Shown here one piece after another: positions 11,659-21,300 of a stretch of DNA of 24,189 bases. The notes under the pieces were generated by a model, which saw nothing but the letters and a program-made list of their open reading frames with translations, did no database searches and had not been told where the DNA came from. Within the stretch, counting starts at the first letter, position 1. Each line of letters starts with the position of its first letter. Origin of the DNA: Lojkania enalia (lineage: Eukaryota; Ascomycota; Dothideomycetes; Pleosporales); the NCBI GenBank assembly GCA_010094045.1, contig ML986734.1:61660-85848 (forward strand), written 5' to 3'. A program made the translations under genes and the position numbers.

Positions 11659-13094
11659 CTAGAGCAGACTCGTAGAGGCCATGAGAAAAGCCACAACAAC
11701 CAAAATCATCGAAGATGTGATCCCAGGTGCAGAGCCTGTGGACGTACTAGTATAAACCTAGTCCAATTAGTACTTTAAATTCAAGCTGTTTATCGGTAAG
11801 GGACACATGAAAAGCTTACATTATTTATGTAATGGATAACGCCGTTCTTGATCATCACATCTGATTTTACAATGGTTGCATTATTCACTGAGAAAGATCC
11901 AGCACTATTGGTAGTGATATTAACCGAATCACCCGCGCTGGTATTGTACGTGCCAGCCCTGAGGCTCGGGCTCGTAGCCAAAGTATTCGGCAGGATGTAG
12001 CGCCGCAAAGTGCTAGCATCCAAGACTTCCCCAGTTAATATGGCATCAAAAGGGACAAAGACGGTAATTCGCGGCGTATTTGAGAGCGAATCGAGCATGC
12101 CGGCTTGGGCAAGGGAATTAGCAAACGCCGTACCATTGGTTTGCTGGAGAGTTGTTGCAAGATCGCCAAATAGTGTGAAAAAGCTAGAGAACGCGTAAGT
12201 CAAGTTGTTGTTGCGGGGGTGTTAGCCGTGCAATTACCTGTCGGCCTTCCGTACAGCCCCCTTGTCGTATGTCATCTCACTCAATGATGCCTCAGTCACC
12301 TTTCCAAATCCAGAGTACACCCGCAACATAGACGACTCATTTAATTGTCGTCGAAGAGGGTTTGAGTACGGTGAAGTAGACCTCTTTGTCTTCTTCTGCC
12401 GTGGAGCTGGACAATGGGCGGGCTCAGGTAGTGGTGGTGGTGGTGTGGGCGTTGCTGGACCTGAGGCCGGCGGTTGTGGGCTCGAAGGAGGTATCACTGT
12501 ACTCCCAGGCGCTTGGACTGAGCTTGAGGACACCGGTGCTGAAGTAGACGGAGGCGACGTCGAGCTAGAGCTTGGAAGTGTTGAGATGGTCGTAGACGGC
12601 ACTGAGCTTGAGGGTGACAATGCTGAACTAGAACTGGACTGTACGAAGCTGAAGCTTGACGACGTAGGCGAAGCTGAAGCCGAAGCCGGGCCAAGGTTGA
12701 TAAAGTCGGAGTCCGTTAAATTAGTAATGAGATCTGTTGATTCGATGTTGAGGTTTTCCTGGTTCGACCTGTCTGTAAAGAGCAGTGCAATTGCAGCGGC
12801 ATAATCAGGAATGCTTCGGCGGTAGAGGCCATGCGCACGCCGGGAAAGTGATCCGTTGATGTTAAAAGATTGCCGGAATTCCGCAACTGCTGCATTAGAG
12901 GGAGCAAATACGGTATAGTTCTTAGCAGAGTTCAGATTCGTGAGAAGATCAGGGTGCTCTCTTAGCAGCTGAGCAAACGCTTGTGTGTCGGGATCACTCT
13001 GGAGAACAGTGAGAAGATCGGATACTCCAGGAGAAAAAGTTTGACATAAAGCTAAAGACGAGGCGAGGACGCAAACAACTATCTGGGATTTCAT
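11659..13094 (-). CDS. GPI-anchored fasciclin (FAS1) domain protein, three exons, 439 residues
   Basis: Exons are 13,094-12,238, 12,183-11,820 and 11,757-11,659, with introns of 54 and 62 nt; all junctions keep the frame. The product begins with a signal peptide (MKSQIVVCVLASSLALCQ). The first FAS1 domain (about 20-285) has the H1-like NYTVFAPSNAAV (59-70) and the later MLRVYSGFGKVTEASLSEM segment. Between them, residues 136-247 form a Ser/Thr/Pro-rich insert with a poly-Pro tract and a basic KKTKR. The second FAS1 domain (about 286-407) has PRITVFVPFDA and KNGVIHYI. Exon 3 encodes TGSAPG followed by a hydrophobic tail (ITSSMILVVVAFLMA...), a typical GPI-attachment signal. FAS1 proteins of this type are generally cell-wall or plasma-membrane adhesion proteins; that role here is inference. 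A CT-rich tract precedes the ATG. Confidence 0.92.
11758..11819 (-). other. Second intron of the fasciclin gene
   Basis: The 62-nt intron has donor GTAAGC, a TACTAAT branch-like site 10 nt before the acceptor, and acceptor GACTAG. Reading through it would end the protein at a spurious VSFSCVPYR and lose the GPI signal. Splicing is phase 0 and adds 32 residues. Confidence 0.85.
12184..12237 (-). other. First intron of the fasciclin gene
   Basis: The 54-nt intron has donor GTAATT, a GCTAAC branch site and acceptor TCTCTAG. Splicing joins ...VRKAD to SFFTLFGDL in frame. This restores the usual D-SFFTLP-like link between consecutive FAS1 domains in this type of fungal protein. Confidence 0.88.
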
Positions 13095-15246
13095 AATGAG
13101 CAAAGAAAAGATAGTTGCGTGCTAGGAAGCAATAAGACTACAAGGTTACAGCCCCGACGATATGCGATGCAGTATTTTAAACGGGAAGAATCAGAGAGTG
13201 AAGGAAGGGAAGCGTATTTTTTAGTTAAAGAGGCTCGGTAAACGCAGCTTATAAGGTATTTGTGATTTTCCCTCTCAACCTGCAAGGCTGTATCAGTAAG
13301 TATAGGACTATGAATTCGTACCTAAAACTGAATCGTCCTTATTGGCAGCGGATGAAATTGAAAGTCACTCGTTCTTGCGGCCGGAAATAAGAAATAAAAA
13401 AGCTTGAACAGATGCAGCTGATCCCCATCAATGTGGACATGCATCGACCACTCGGCTGGGATGCTCCCCAGGTTAAACTTTCTGAACCACATGACTACAT
13501 TTAGCATTCCGAATGGGGATCCATGTAATTGAGGCTGAAGCTCAGACTCAACAAGCTCCAGCCCATAGTCCCCAGCCATGAACCAGTGGAGCCGTGAGCC
13601 ACCGCACTGGTGAAATTTACACGGCAAAACAAGGGTACGACTGGCCGGGGACTGCATATGGAATCCTGCATGGGTGGAGCATGCTTGTTGCTTCTTCAAC
13701 CAAGATTGGCAGGAGGATTTTGATAATAATCTTGTGTGTGTTGGGGTTTTAATACGCAGATCATCGGGACAATACTGCGTGGACAGGGAAGGACTCTCCC
13801 AGCCTATGAGGGGCCTTGCTCTGCTGGGCACCCTAGCATATCCCCTTGAAATAATCGTGAAGCTGGGCAATCCACAATCGTCGCTGTATGAAGCTATTTC
13901 AAGCGCGATTTCTTATGGGAAAACAGAGGAGTGATGTGGGTACCATTTGAATGCACACCTTCGAAACGTGCACGCGCCTTTTCGGTGAGGTACGCGGGCA
14001 AAATTGTGGTGTTTTGGTGAGTCGACATGGGTGCCTTATTGGTCTGCACGGTGGCATTTTGTTGCTCAGCGCGTCTGTGAGCTGGCCGTTTCTGGAGCTT
14101 ACACTTCAGCTCCGTTAGCATGTTTGAAGGATATGTGGACACAATGCGAGGGCGTCGGTCCTAGTAATCGGCGAGCATTGTGGACCAATTGTAGCTGGTT
14201 GCCGATCCTCTCTATCCAAGTCTCCAGGGAATTGAAGGCTCACAGTAGGTGGTTGGGGGCTAGATCGTCAGCTAGCCAGCAGACTAGTTTCATGAATAGA
14301 CGTGACAATGAGAGCTGAACCCTGCCTGCCACCGCTTGTTGCGACGCTCAGAGCTGTAGTATCTATCACGGTTGTCTAAAATGGTAGCACACATTATGAC
14401 GACAAGTCAGATTGGTGGTCGCCGAAACCTCAATGTTAGCGGACTGCTCGTCACATGTGGCCAATAAGATTCAAGCTTCCTCTGCATTTAGGATCCTTAG
14501 GCAGTCTGAGCCAGGTGGCGCTTCTAAGAGTCGGGCTTGATCGGGTTTGACTACGCGAATAACAAGCCCTGTTGTGTAGCAATGGTTTGTGTTTCAGCTT
14601 GTTATTGTCAGTGCACCACCTTCGCTTAACCCGGAGTGCGGTGCGCTCCCGTCGTAGCCCTCAAGCCGCCAAAATGCATGGCCTCCTGATTCCGGTAACG
14701 AAAAGCGACCTCACGTCCTCCGGGCTACTGGGAGACCAGGAAGCATACCAACCTTGTAAATGTCATCAATTTTTGACAGCGCCGAATGCAAGCCATACGT
14801 GTGGCCTCTCTACAGGATCCTTCGCTACGCGGTCGATTGCACGATTATCAATCAATCTTTGCCCTGTCTTCCGGCTATATTTAGTTCATGGCCCGCTAAA
14901 AGTTACCAACGGCTACGATTAGTCCTATGCTCCTGTGATGCATTCGAGTGCCGCTGTAGCGGAGTCGGCTAGGACAGCTGAGGAGGGGGCATCAACCCCT
15001 CTGAGGTGACTCTTGTGAGGCTCTGCCACTCGGACCAGCGCTATCAAGGTCAGGAGGCAGGAGCCCACAATTCAAACGCCTTGGAAGACTCTAGCATCTA
15101 TGGCTATTTACCCTTACTTAGAATTGAAGATCGGGTCGTGACATCCGAGTTCATATATTAGAAACACAGAAAGTGGAAAGGTAAGCGAACGCCCTAATTC
15201 TGAGGAAAGAGTCCTTGATTGAGTTGAATAGACCCACCTCGTCCAC
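13095..15246. other. Intergenic region between divergent genes; no supported gene
   Basis: This is the shared 5' region of the fasciclin gene (minus) and the downstream membrane protein gene (plus). The longest ORF is at 13,322-13,870 on the minus strand (182 codons, non-ATG start). It has no signal peptide, domain or family resemblance that I can see, so I do not call it. Ordinary GC content and the absence of RIP bias suggest unique DNA. A TTTAAAA-containing tract on the minus strand at about 13,173-13,179 could serve as an AT-rich promoter element for the fasciclin gene, but this is weak. Confidence 0.5.
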
Positions 15247-16941
15247 ATGTCGCGAACATCGATATCTAGAGTTGTACTTTTGCTGGTCCAACGAGGGCTC
15301 GCGATACCGACAGCTACTTTACATACGCGAAACACCACTCTCAACGAAACTCAAGGGGACTATGAGCCCGCATGGGTATCAGGCCCAAAAAGCCGAGGGA
15401 CACTGAGCCTCGTCTTCTCCTGCGTTATCACCTTGTTCCTCTGCGTCTGGACTACAGTTCAAGTGAACATTGAGCCACCGGAGAACGAGTTCAACCCAAC
15501 CTTGGCACGTTTTATTCCTATCAGGGCAGTGAAGAAGAACCAAACTCTACTAAAATTTCTCGCGAAGAGGTCGATCCGCAAGCTGGGCTGGAGCTTCGTC
15601 GCCCTGGTTGTCCCCGAGGGAGTCATGGCCATCGCAGCCTACGAGAGGAAAGTCGCCAGCTTACTCCGTAAGAAGGTTAACGAAGTCACCCCTAAAGGAC
15701 CAGAACAGTGGGATATGTTCCTCGCCTACTACGCCATCATGGGAGGCTTCGTAATCCGAAAGGAGGACTATGACTCCGTAAGCGCTCAGCTGAGATGCCC
15801 GATCGATAGTGAGAAAGAGTCAAAACTGAGGCGAGACCAGAGCCTGTCCATAGAGGCAAAGCCATTGGAAGCCCCTAGAGTGCCCTCGGAAACAGTTTCC
15901 AAGCAAGGCACCGACACGATCGATACAGTCAACAGTGACGAAGAAAAGGCAGTCGGCAATGGGGGTAAAGAAGACGATGATGATCTGCAAAACATCAACC
16001 GCCTTCTGACGTTGACTCCGTACGGTGTCCTTCAGCTGGTCAAATGGCAATGGGAACTGTCCGGGCAAAAGCGCGACAATAATCTGATTACTATAACGTC
16101 CACCCAGGTTCAAGATAAAAGCAATGCTAACTCTTTGACCAAATTGATCGTGGCATGGCAGGCGTTGTGGATGATCGTCCAGGTCATCGGTCGGAGAGCC
16201 CAATATCCGGATATACCTGTCACACTGCTCGAGCTCCATACCTGCCTTCACGCGTTCTGTGCATTTGCCATGTACATTACGTGGTGGAACAAACCAGTCG
16301 ATATCGACCTGCCGACTACGGTACACCTCACTCCTGAGCAGATAATATTCCTTAGAAAGGGTGAATCAGAGGAACCCGATCCCACTAACCCTTGGGGACG
16401 GGAGACTATTTCCTCTCACAAGACTCATAATCACGATACCTCCCGTGTCTTTCTAACCTCCCGGTCAGGTATCGGAAAGCTCATGTACCAACGACTTGTC
16501 GGACATAGGAATATTCGGACGCAGTTCTTCTCCGCCATGAGTGACGCGTATATTCGTTTATGGCGGGGCAAAAGGCTATTCTGGAAGGAATCTTTGTCCA
16601 TCTCCTTTGTTGGCCTAGTCTTCGGAGGGGTCCATCTTGCCGCCTGGAATAGTAGCTTTCCTAGCTATGCCGAAAGGGTTCTCTGGCAAATCTCTTCAAC
16701 GATCACAGCAACCACTTGGTCTGGGTTTGTATTGTCGCTTTGGCTAAGCGTATTCGTTGAGAAGAAACAGGAAAGCAAAATCGTCAGCAAGGTGTGCGGA
16801 ATCTTCCTTGGCCTTGGCCTCTTCCCCGTCCTAATAGTCCGGGTGTATTTGCTAGTGGAGTCCTTTATATCCATTCGCAGGCTCCCGATCGGGTCCTATA
16901 GACTGAACACTTGGTCCAACATATGGCCGCATGCGGGGTAG
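15247..16941 (+). CDS. Multi-pass membrane protein of an uncharacterised, expanded fungal family (564 residues)
   Basis: This is a single uninterrupted exon from ATG to TAG. A hydrophobic N-terminus (residues 8-24) looks like a signal peptide or anchor. It is followed by the family-like block WVSGPKSRGTLSLVFSCV and a first span (52-72). Further hydrophobic spans lie near 113-131, 296-315, 326-347, 448-468, 478-505 and 515-541. The block VTLLELHTCLHAFCAFAMY (325-343) followed by ITWWNKPVDI is the most distinctive; I recall near-identical TLLE...WWNKP segments in many ascomycete and basidiomycete proteins with no known function. Residues 185-247 are a hydrophilic, acidic, low-complexity loop ending in EDDDD. 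No transporter signature or catalytic motif is visible. Neighbours give no functional clue. The length appears complete for the family. Confidence 0.9.
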   Translation: MSRTSISRVVLLLVQRGLAIPTATLHTRNTTLNETQGDYEPAWVSGPKSRGTLSLVFSCVITLFLCVWTTVQVNIEPPENEFNPTLARFIPIRAVKKNQTLLKFLAKRSIRKLGWSFVALVVPEGVMAIAAYERKVASLLRKKVNEVTPKGPEQWDMFLAYYAIMGGFVIRKEDYDSVSAQLRCPIDSEKESKLRRDQSLSIEAKPLEAPRVPSETVSKQGTDTIDTVNSDEEKAVGNGGKEDDDDLQNINRLLTLTPYGVLQLVKWQWELSGQKRDNNLITITSTQVQDKSNANSLTKLIVAWQALWMIVQVIGRRAQYPDIPVTLLELHTCLHAFCAFAMYITWWNKPVDIDLPTTVHLTPEQIIFLRKGESEEPDPTNPWGRETISSHKTHNHDTSRVFLTSRSGIGKLMYQRLVGHRNIRTQFFSAMSDAYIRLWRGKRLFWKESLSISFVGLVFGGVHLAAWNSSFPSYAERVLWQISSTITATTWSGFVLSLWLSVFVEKKQESKIVSKVCGIFLGLGLFPVLIVRVYLLVESFISIRRLPIGSYRLNTWSNIWPHAG

Positions 16942-17476
16942 CCGGCTAGGTGGCATGGTACGTTGGGTAGGAGGTACAGTAATTCCTTATCTATTTTCTA
17001 TTCTTATTTAACTTAGGATACTAAGCGAGCGGCGAACCCTATCAATATTTCTGCAATCCTTGGTCTAATTTCCCTACAATCTATTCAGATAATAGATATA
17101 TATCAAGAATCTAGGCTTAATTACGATCTATTGTTCCTATTCTACACGTGCGCCAATTGTGCCCTCTCTCCGTGCAGCATGTACAGCGTTCTAAAGCCCG
17201 CTAGCTTACGTCTACCTCCGCTCTACCCGGACATATTTCACGCTTAATGTTACAGGCGAAGGCTGCTACCAGAATTTAAGCCCAGTCGAACCATGGGACC
17301 AGGGTCACTGGGACGCAGAAGGAATGGGCATGAGTTTGGAACCTAAGGTAGAGTACAACCTAGTTACGTGACTGTGATCTACAATTAGCGAGGACTGATC
17401 ACTGAATACCTAATTAGTAGCCGTATCCAACTAATTAAGATTTAATAAAGAACTAAATTGTATTTAACGTAAAGTA
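16942..17476. other. Intergenic transition zone, no gene seen
   Basis: This holds the 3' flank of the membrane protein gene. Composition drifts toward AT-rich from about 16,980 onward. I saw no ORF with recognisable content and no tRNA. It ends at the TA preceding the terminal repeat of a Fot1-like remnant (17,475-17,476). Confidence 0.5.
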
Positions 17477-18107
17477 CCATCGAGTGAGCCACCCAATCGA
17501 GTGAGCCAAAATCTCCCAGCATTCTAAATCTACCAACTTCAACCATCTGAACTATTATTAGAATTATCTGGAAAAATATATAGAGTACTCGCATTCGACT
17601 TAGGAGAAGTAGATCTATCTACCTGGCAGGTTCGCGTATTATGCCCAGTCCTACTGCAGTTCCCACATTGTTATATACCTGGTTAAGCTCTCTCTTGCCT
17701 ATCTATATAATAAGCTCTCTTCAAGCCCCAAAGCGCTCTAAAGGCTTAAGCAGCCACCTGTACTAATCCCTTACTATATTCTATTATTCTACTCTATTAT
17801 ATCTGCTTTCTTTTACACGATTTTTACTTACTTAGTATCTCTACTTACTCTTTAAGCTTAGTAATTTAGGAGTTTATAGGCGCGTTCTAGTATAGTATTA
17901 ATTTAGCCCCGTTAATAACCTATATAAACCTGCTCTAAATTATTATAGATAATAAGTTAAAAAGATATTATAATATAAGTAGTAAGTAAGTATACTACCT
18001 TACCAACTTTATATAATACTCTACCTTCTAATAATAATAGTTTAATATATAAATATCTAATTAAACTATAATATAGTAGATATCTCTCTAGCTGTTTTAG
18101 CTATTAA
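17477..18107 (-). mobile_element. Fot1/pogo-like transposon 3' remnant, different family from the left-block copies
   Basis: Read on the minus strand, the segment carries a legible C-terminal transposase tail (about 17,760 down to 17,560). It includes an almost intact CCHC knuckle, CGNCSRTGHNTRTC, at about 17,630-17,672, with only RIP-type stops before it. The outer end is a TIR-like sequence starting CCATCGAGTGAGCC after TA, with the 12-bp word ATCGAGTGAGCC repeated at 17,479-17,490 and 17,496-17,507 (period 17). The 5' part is absent. The segment runs up to the copia LTR at 18,108; its AT-rich part (17,870-18,107) is less certain. Confidence 0.75.
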
Positions 18108-18233
18108 TGTCAGAGCTGGCTGGCTCTGATGAGGGTTGGAAAAACTGCGTCTATTGACTAGAAATGCGAGACATGCTATATATATATCCCTGGACCTGCT
18201 AAGGGGCTAACTGTAAATAGCTTAGCTGTAACA
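18108..18233 (-). repeat. Copia 3' LTR (126 bp)
   Basis: On the plus strand it begins TGTCAGAGCTGGCTGG and ends AGCTGTAACA. It matches 22,375-22,500 over its full length with mainly transition differences, and it is the less mutated of the two. It contains a TATATATATA tract that could be the core promoter. Confidence 0.92.
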
Positions 18234-18364
18234 CACCCCCCCAGCTGCAGTGAATAGTAAAGCTGCCTTCTAGTCAACTGGTCTAGGTACCTTTGTATAG
18301 CCGTAACACACCCCCCCAGCTGTAGTGAATAGCAAAGCTGCCTTCTAGTTAACTGGTCTAGGTA
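18225..18364. repeat. 75-bp-period tandem duplication across the copia polypurine tract and LTR edge
   Basis: Two near-identical units (18,225-18,290 and 18,300-18,364) each carry the last bases of the LTR, a run of seven C, and AGCTGNAGTGAATAG. The second unit thus contains an extra partial LTR edge and a second polypurine tract. The copies differ only by a few transitions. Confidence 0.85.
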
Positions 18365-18365
18365 G

Positions 18366-21300
18366 ACTAGGACGACTATATCGTCAACGTAGAAGAATAC
18401 TATCAGGCTCTTACTTCTAAATAGACATGGGACCTCCTGGATCGGCTGCAGTCCTAGCTTAAGCAGCGAGCTCTTGAGGTGCTTATACTAGAGTAGAGGA
18501 GCATCTCTCAGGCTATAGAGAGCTTTCCTCATCTCTAGCAGCTCACCTAGCTCCTACGTGAATCCTTCTGGCGTATAGGCGTATATTAGTCTGTCTAGCG
18601 GTGTATTTAAGAAAGCGTTGGTGATATCGTATTGATAAGCGTGTAGTCCAAAAGCTGCTGCTAGAGCGACTAGGAATCGGAATACTCGTGCTGCTAGAGT
18701 AGCTGTATATATATCTCTCCAGTTCTACTACAGGTCTCTTCTAACAACTAGCCTAGCTTTGAACTTATATAGATATCTATTCTCATCGAATTTGTATGCA
18801 AATACCCACATTAGCGGTAGAAGCTCGATCTCTGGCTATATACTGGCTCTAATTTCTGTTGTATAAACTAGACAGCCCTTGCTGCGGCAGCTCTGAAGCT
18901 CTGCTACTGCTGCTTTCTTAAATTTAATTCCAAATAGATGCCTCTTAAGCTGCTTCCATCGCTTTAGTAGAGGTGGCAGCTAATCTCTATGTAGACTGAT
19001 CCTGGGCTGATTAGCTAGTATATTACTGCTCGTCTTCTGCTGTAACGCTTCTATAAACACTATATAGTATATACGGGGTATTCTACGAGTTCTAGTTTCT
19101 ATAATATTTCTAGTATTAAGCTGACTACTAATTTCGTCGCGTCTGTTCGCATTATTTAATCGTCGGTCTAGAGCCTCTGCTTCTAGCTCAATCTGATGCC
19201 AGCCCTTAGGGAGGCTAGTTATTACCTCTAGATTCTTATCGCGATCGTCTTAACTACGTGGTTCTAGGGTGTCTTCTAGCGTTATAATGCTGCTAACCGC
19301 TAGATGCTCTACTCTAGCCGGCTTGCTCGATTATTGCTAACCTAGCTCCTACTTAAACTACTGCTCAATCTACTACTTAAGCTTATTATCTAGCGTTTCC
19401 TTGCGCGATTAAGCCGTTAATTGATCTAGCATCTGTTTAAGCTCTATATCATTCAGCTTACAGCTCTTCTTAATATTAAGTACTACGGCTGCCAGACACA
19501 GCGTCTATTTATCTAGAAAGATAAGATCTTTATGCGATTCTGTAGGTAGTAGGATAATATCTCTAGTCCTAATAACTCTGTCTAGCTCTAGCATCTAAAT
19601 ACGATAGATATTTATAGAGTTATATCCTACAAGACGTCCGATTAGCGCGTAAGATTATAGCTTCTCTCTCTAGCGTATGTAATAATTTAGGATGTATGCC
19701 TTAGCTTCTAGCACGCTGAGATAAGCTACTGACGGTCTAGTTCCGCATACTACCTTGTATAGGGTATACTAGTCTAGAGCTTCGGTCGGCGTGTAATTAA
19801 GGAGATAGACTGCTGAGAGTAGGCACTCGTTTAATACCTCTATTAGTAGCTCTGCGTCTATCCTTATAGCTCTTCCCCGTACGACTAGCAACTACCCTAC
19901 TCTCTCTATTAGACTATTCTACTCCTCAGTATACTCTACTCGTAGTTCTACTGAGATTCCTAGGTCCTTAAAGATATTAAGTATCTCAGAATATCCGCGC
20001 TTGCTATTAAGCCTAACAGCTTTAACCTATACATTAAACTAAGCTTTAAGCTTAACTAGTAATCTTTATACTATACGTTGTAGTATTATTATATTCTTAT
20101 TTAGCAGGCAGCAGGCCTTATACTACCTGCTATACTAGTAGACTATATAGAATATCTAGAGGTCTCTATTATAGTAGCGCTCTGACTGATCGCGTATCTA
20201 GACTAAATCTATCCCTAGTCTCTCGAATAGTCCCTAGGCTGGTTCCTGAGGAGCTCTCCTACTTACTATCTTATAGAGCTTAGACTAGATATAGACGGTA
20301 TATTCTGTCTACTTTAGAGCTTAATTTCTCTACTACTACTACTGCTGCTACACCCCCTACTACTACTTAATTAATTTAAGCCTGTTAATATGAGTAGGTA
20401 GATAAGCGACTGCTTTCTAGCTAGTATAGCCGAATACCCTGTAAGCTTATATAGGTATGAATTCTAGCTGCTTGCGAGCTGCGTAGGAAGGCCTTAGTCT
20501 ATACTACACCGTATATACTAATAGAGATAGTTGTATACTGTTCTCTACATCTATTAGCTAATGCCCAGACGTGCGCCTAAGATAGTATATAATATTTAAC
20601 GGATCTGTCTAATATAGATAGTCTCGTCCTAAGTTAAAATAGATCCCTACTATACTATAATATAAGAGACTAACTACGCTTATAAACATCTCTAGAATAT
20701 ATGCTATATACGAGAGTAGGATAGTCTTAATTCTAGTAGGTATCTACACCTACAGCTGGACTTCTTCCCATTCTTAAATTAGTAGCAGCTATCCCCCTAT
20801 ATATACGTAGTCGTCTAGTCTAGACTACTATATTATTCTCTAGCTATAAGACTTGCTGTTAGTAATATGGGTGTTTAAGCTAGGGTCTATAATCTATCTA
20901 TTAAGCAGTAATAGCTAATGCTGATACTGCTTAGCCTATACAGCTCTAAGCTATAGAGCTAAAGCTGCTATAGATCTTACTAATTAACTTAGGTTTAGAG
21001 CTGCCGTCGCAGCTAGTTCTAATAGTTAACACCTATTGTTCTATCTTTTTATTATATTTAGTACTAGTGCTAAGACTGTTATAAAGCCTATAGAGCCTGC
21101 TAACCCTACTAATCCTACTACTACTGCTAGTTACTTCTCGGTATTATAGAGCACCTTTAACCTAGATAATCTTAATATCCTAAGCTTCTAGAATCTCTAC
21201 TTAATATCTTAATCCGGCTGCCAGTCTAATAGGCGCAGCGCTGAGTTAATATATAAATACTACTTGAATTTGTAACTATCTCTGTAGAAGTAGACTATCT

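Noticed and set aside
12360..12690. Ser/Pro insert of the fasciclin gene being an unspliced intron
   Set aside because: The frame is open throughout, the composition is typical of O-glycosylated linkers, and no convincing donor/branch/acceptor set with fungal intron length was seen. Only transcripts could settle it.
12262..12804. 180-codon plus-strand ORF rich in Gly/Glu/Asp
   Set aside because: It is the antisense shadow of the Ser/Pro-rich insert of the fasciclin gene.
13322..13870. 182-codon minus-strand ORF as a gene
   Set aside because: It begins with a non-ATG start and shows no domain, signal peptide or splice support. Overlapping frames of similar quality exist nearby.
14572..14972. 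Overlapping short plus-strand ORFs upstream of the 15,247 gene
   Set aside because: They are short, share the same DNA in two frames and show no recognisable protein features. They are probably chance ORFs in GC-balanced DNA.
17140..17155. Shared TTCTACACGTG word with 1,368-1,378 as an extension of the gypsy repeat
   Set aside because: The match is about a dozen bases and flanking sequence does not align, so it is probably coincidental.
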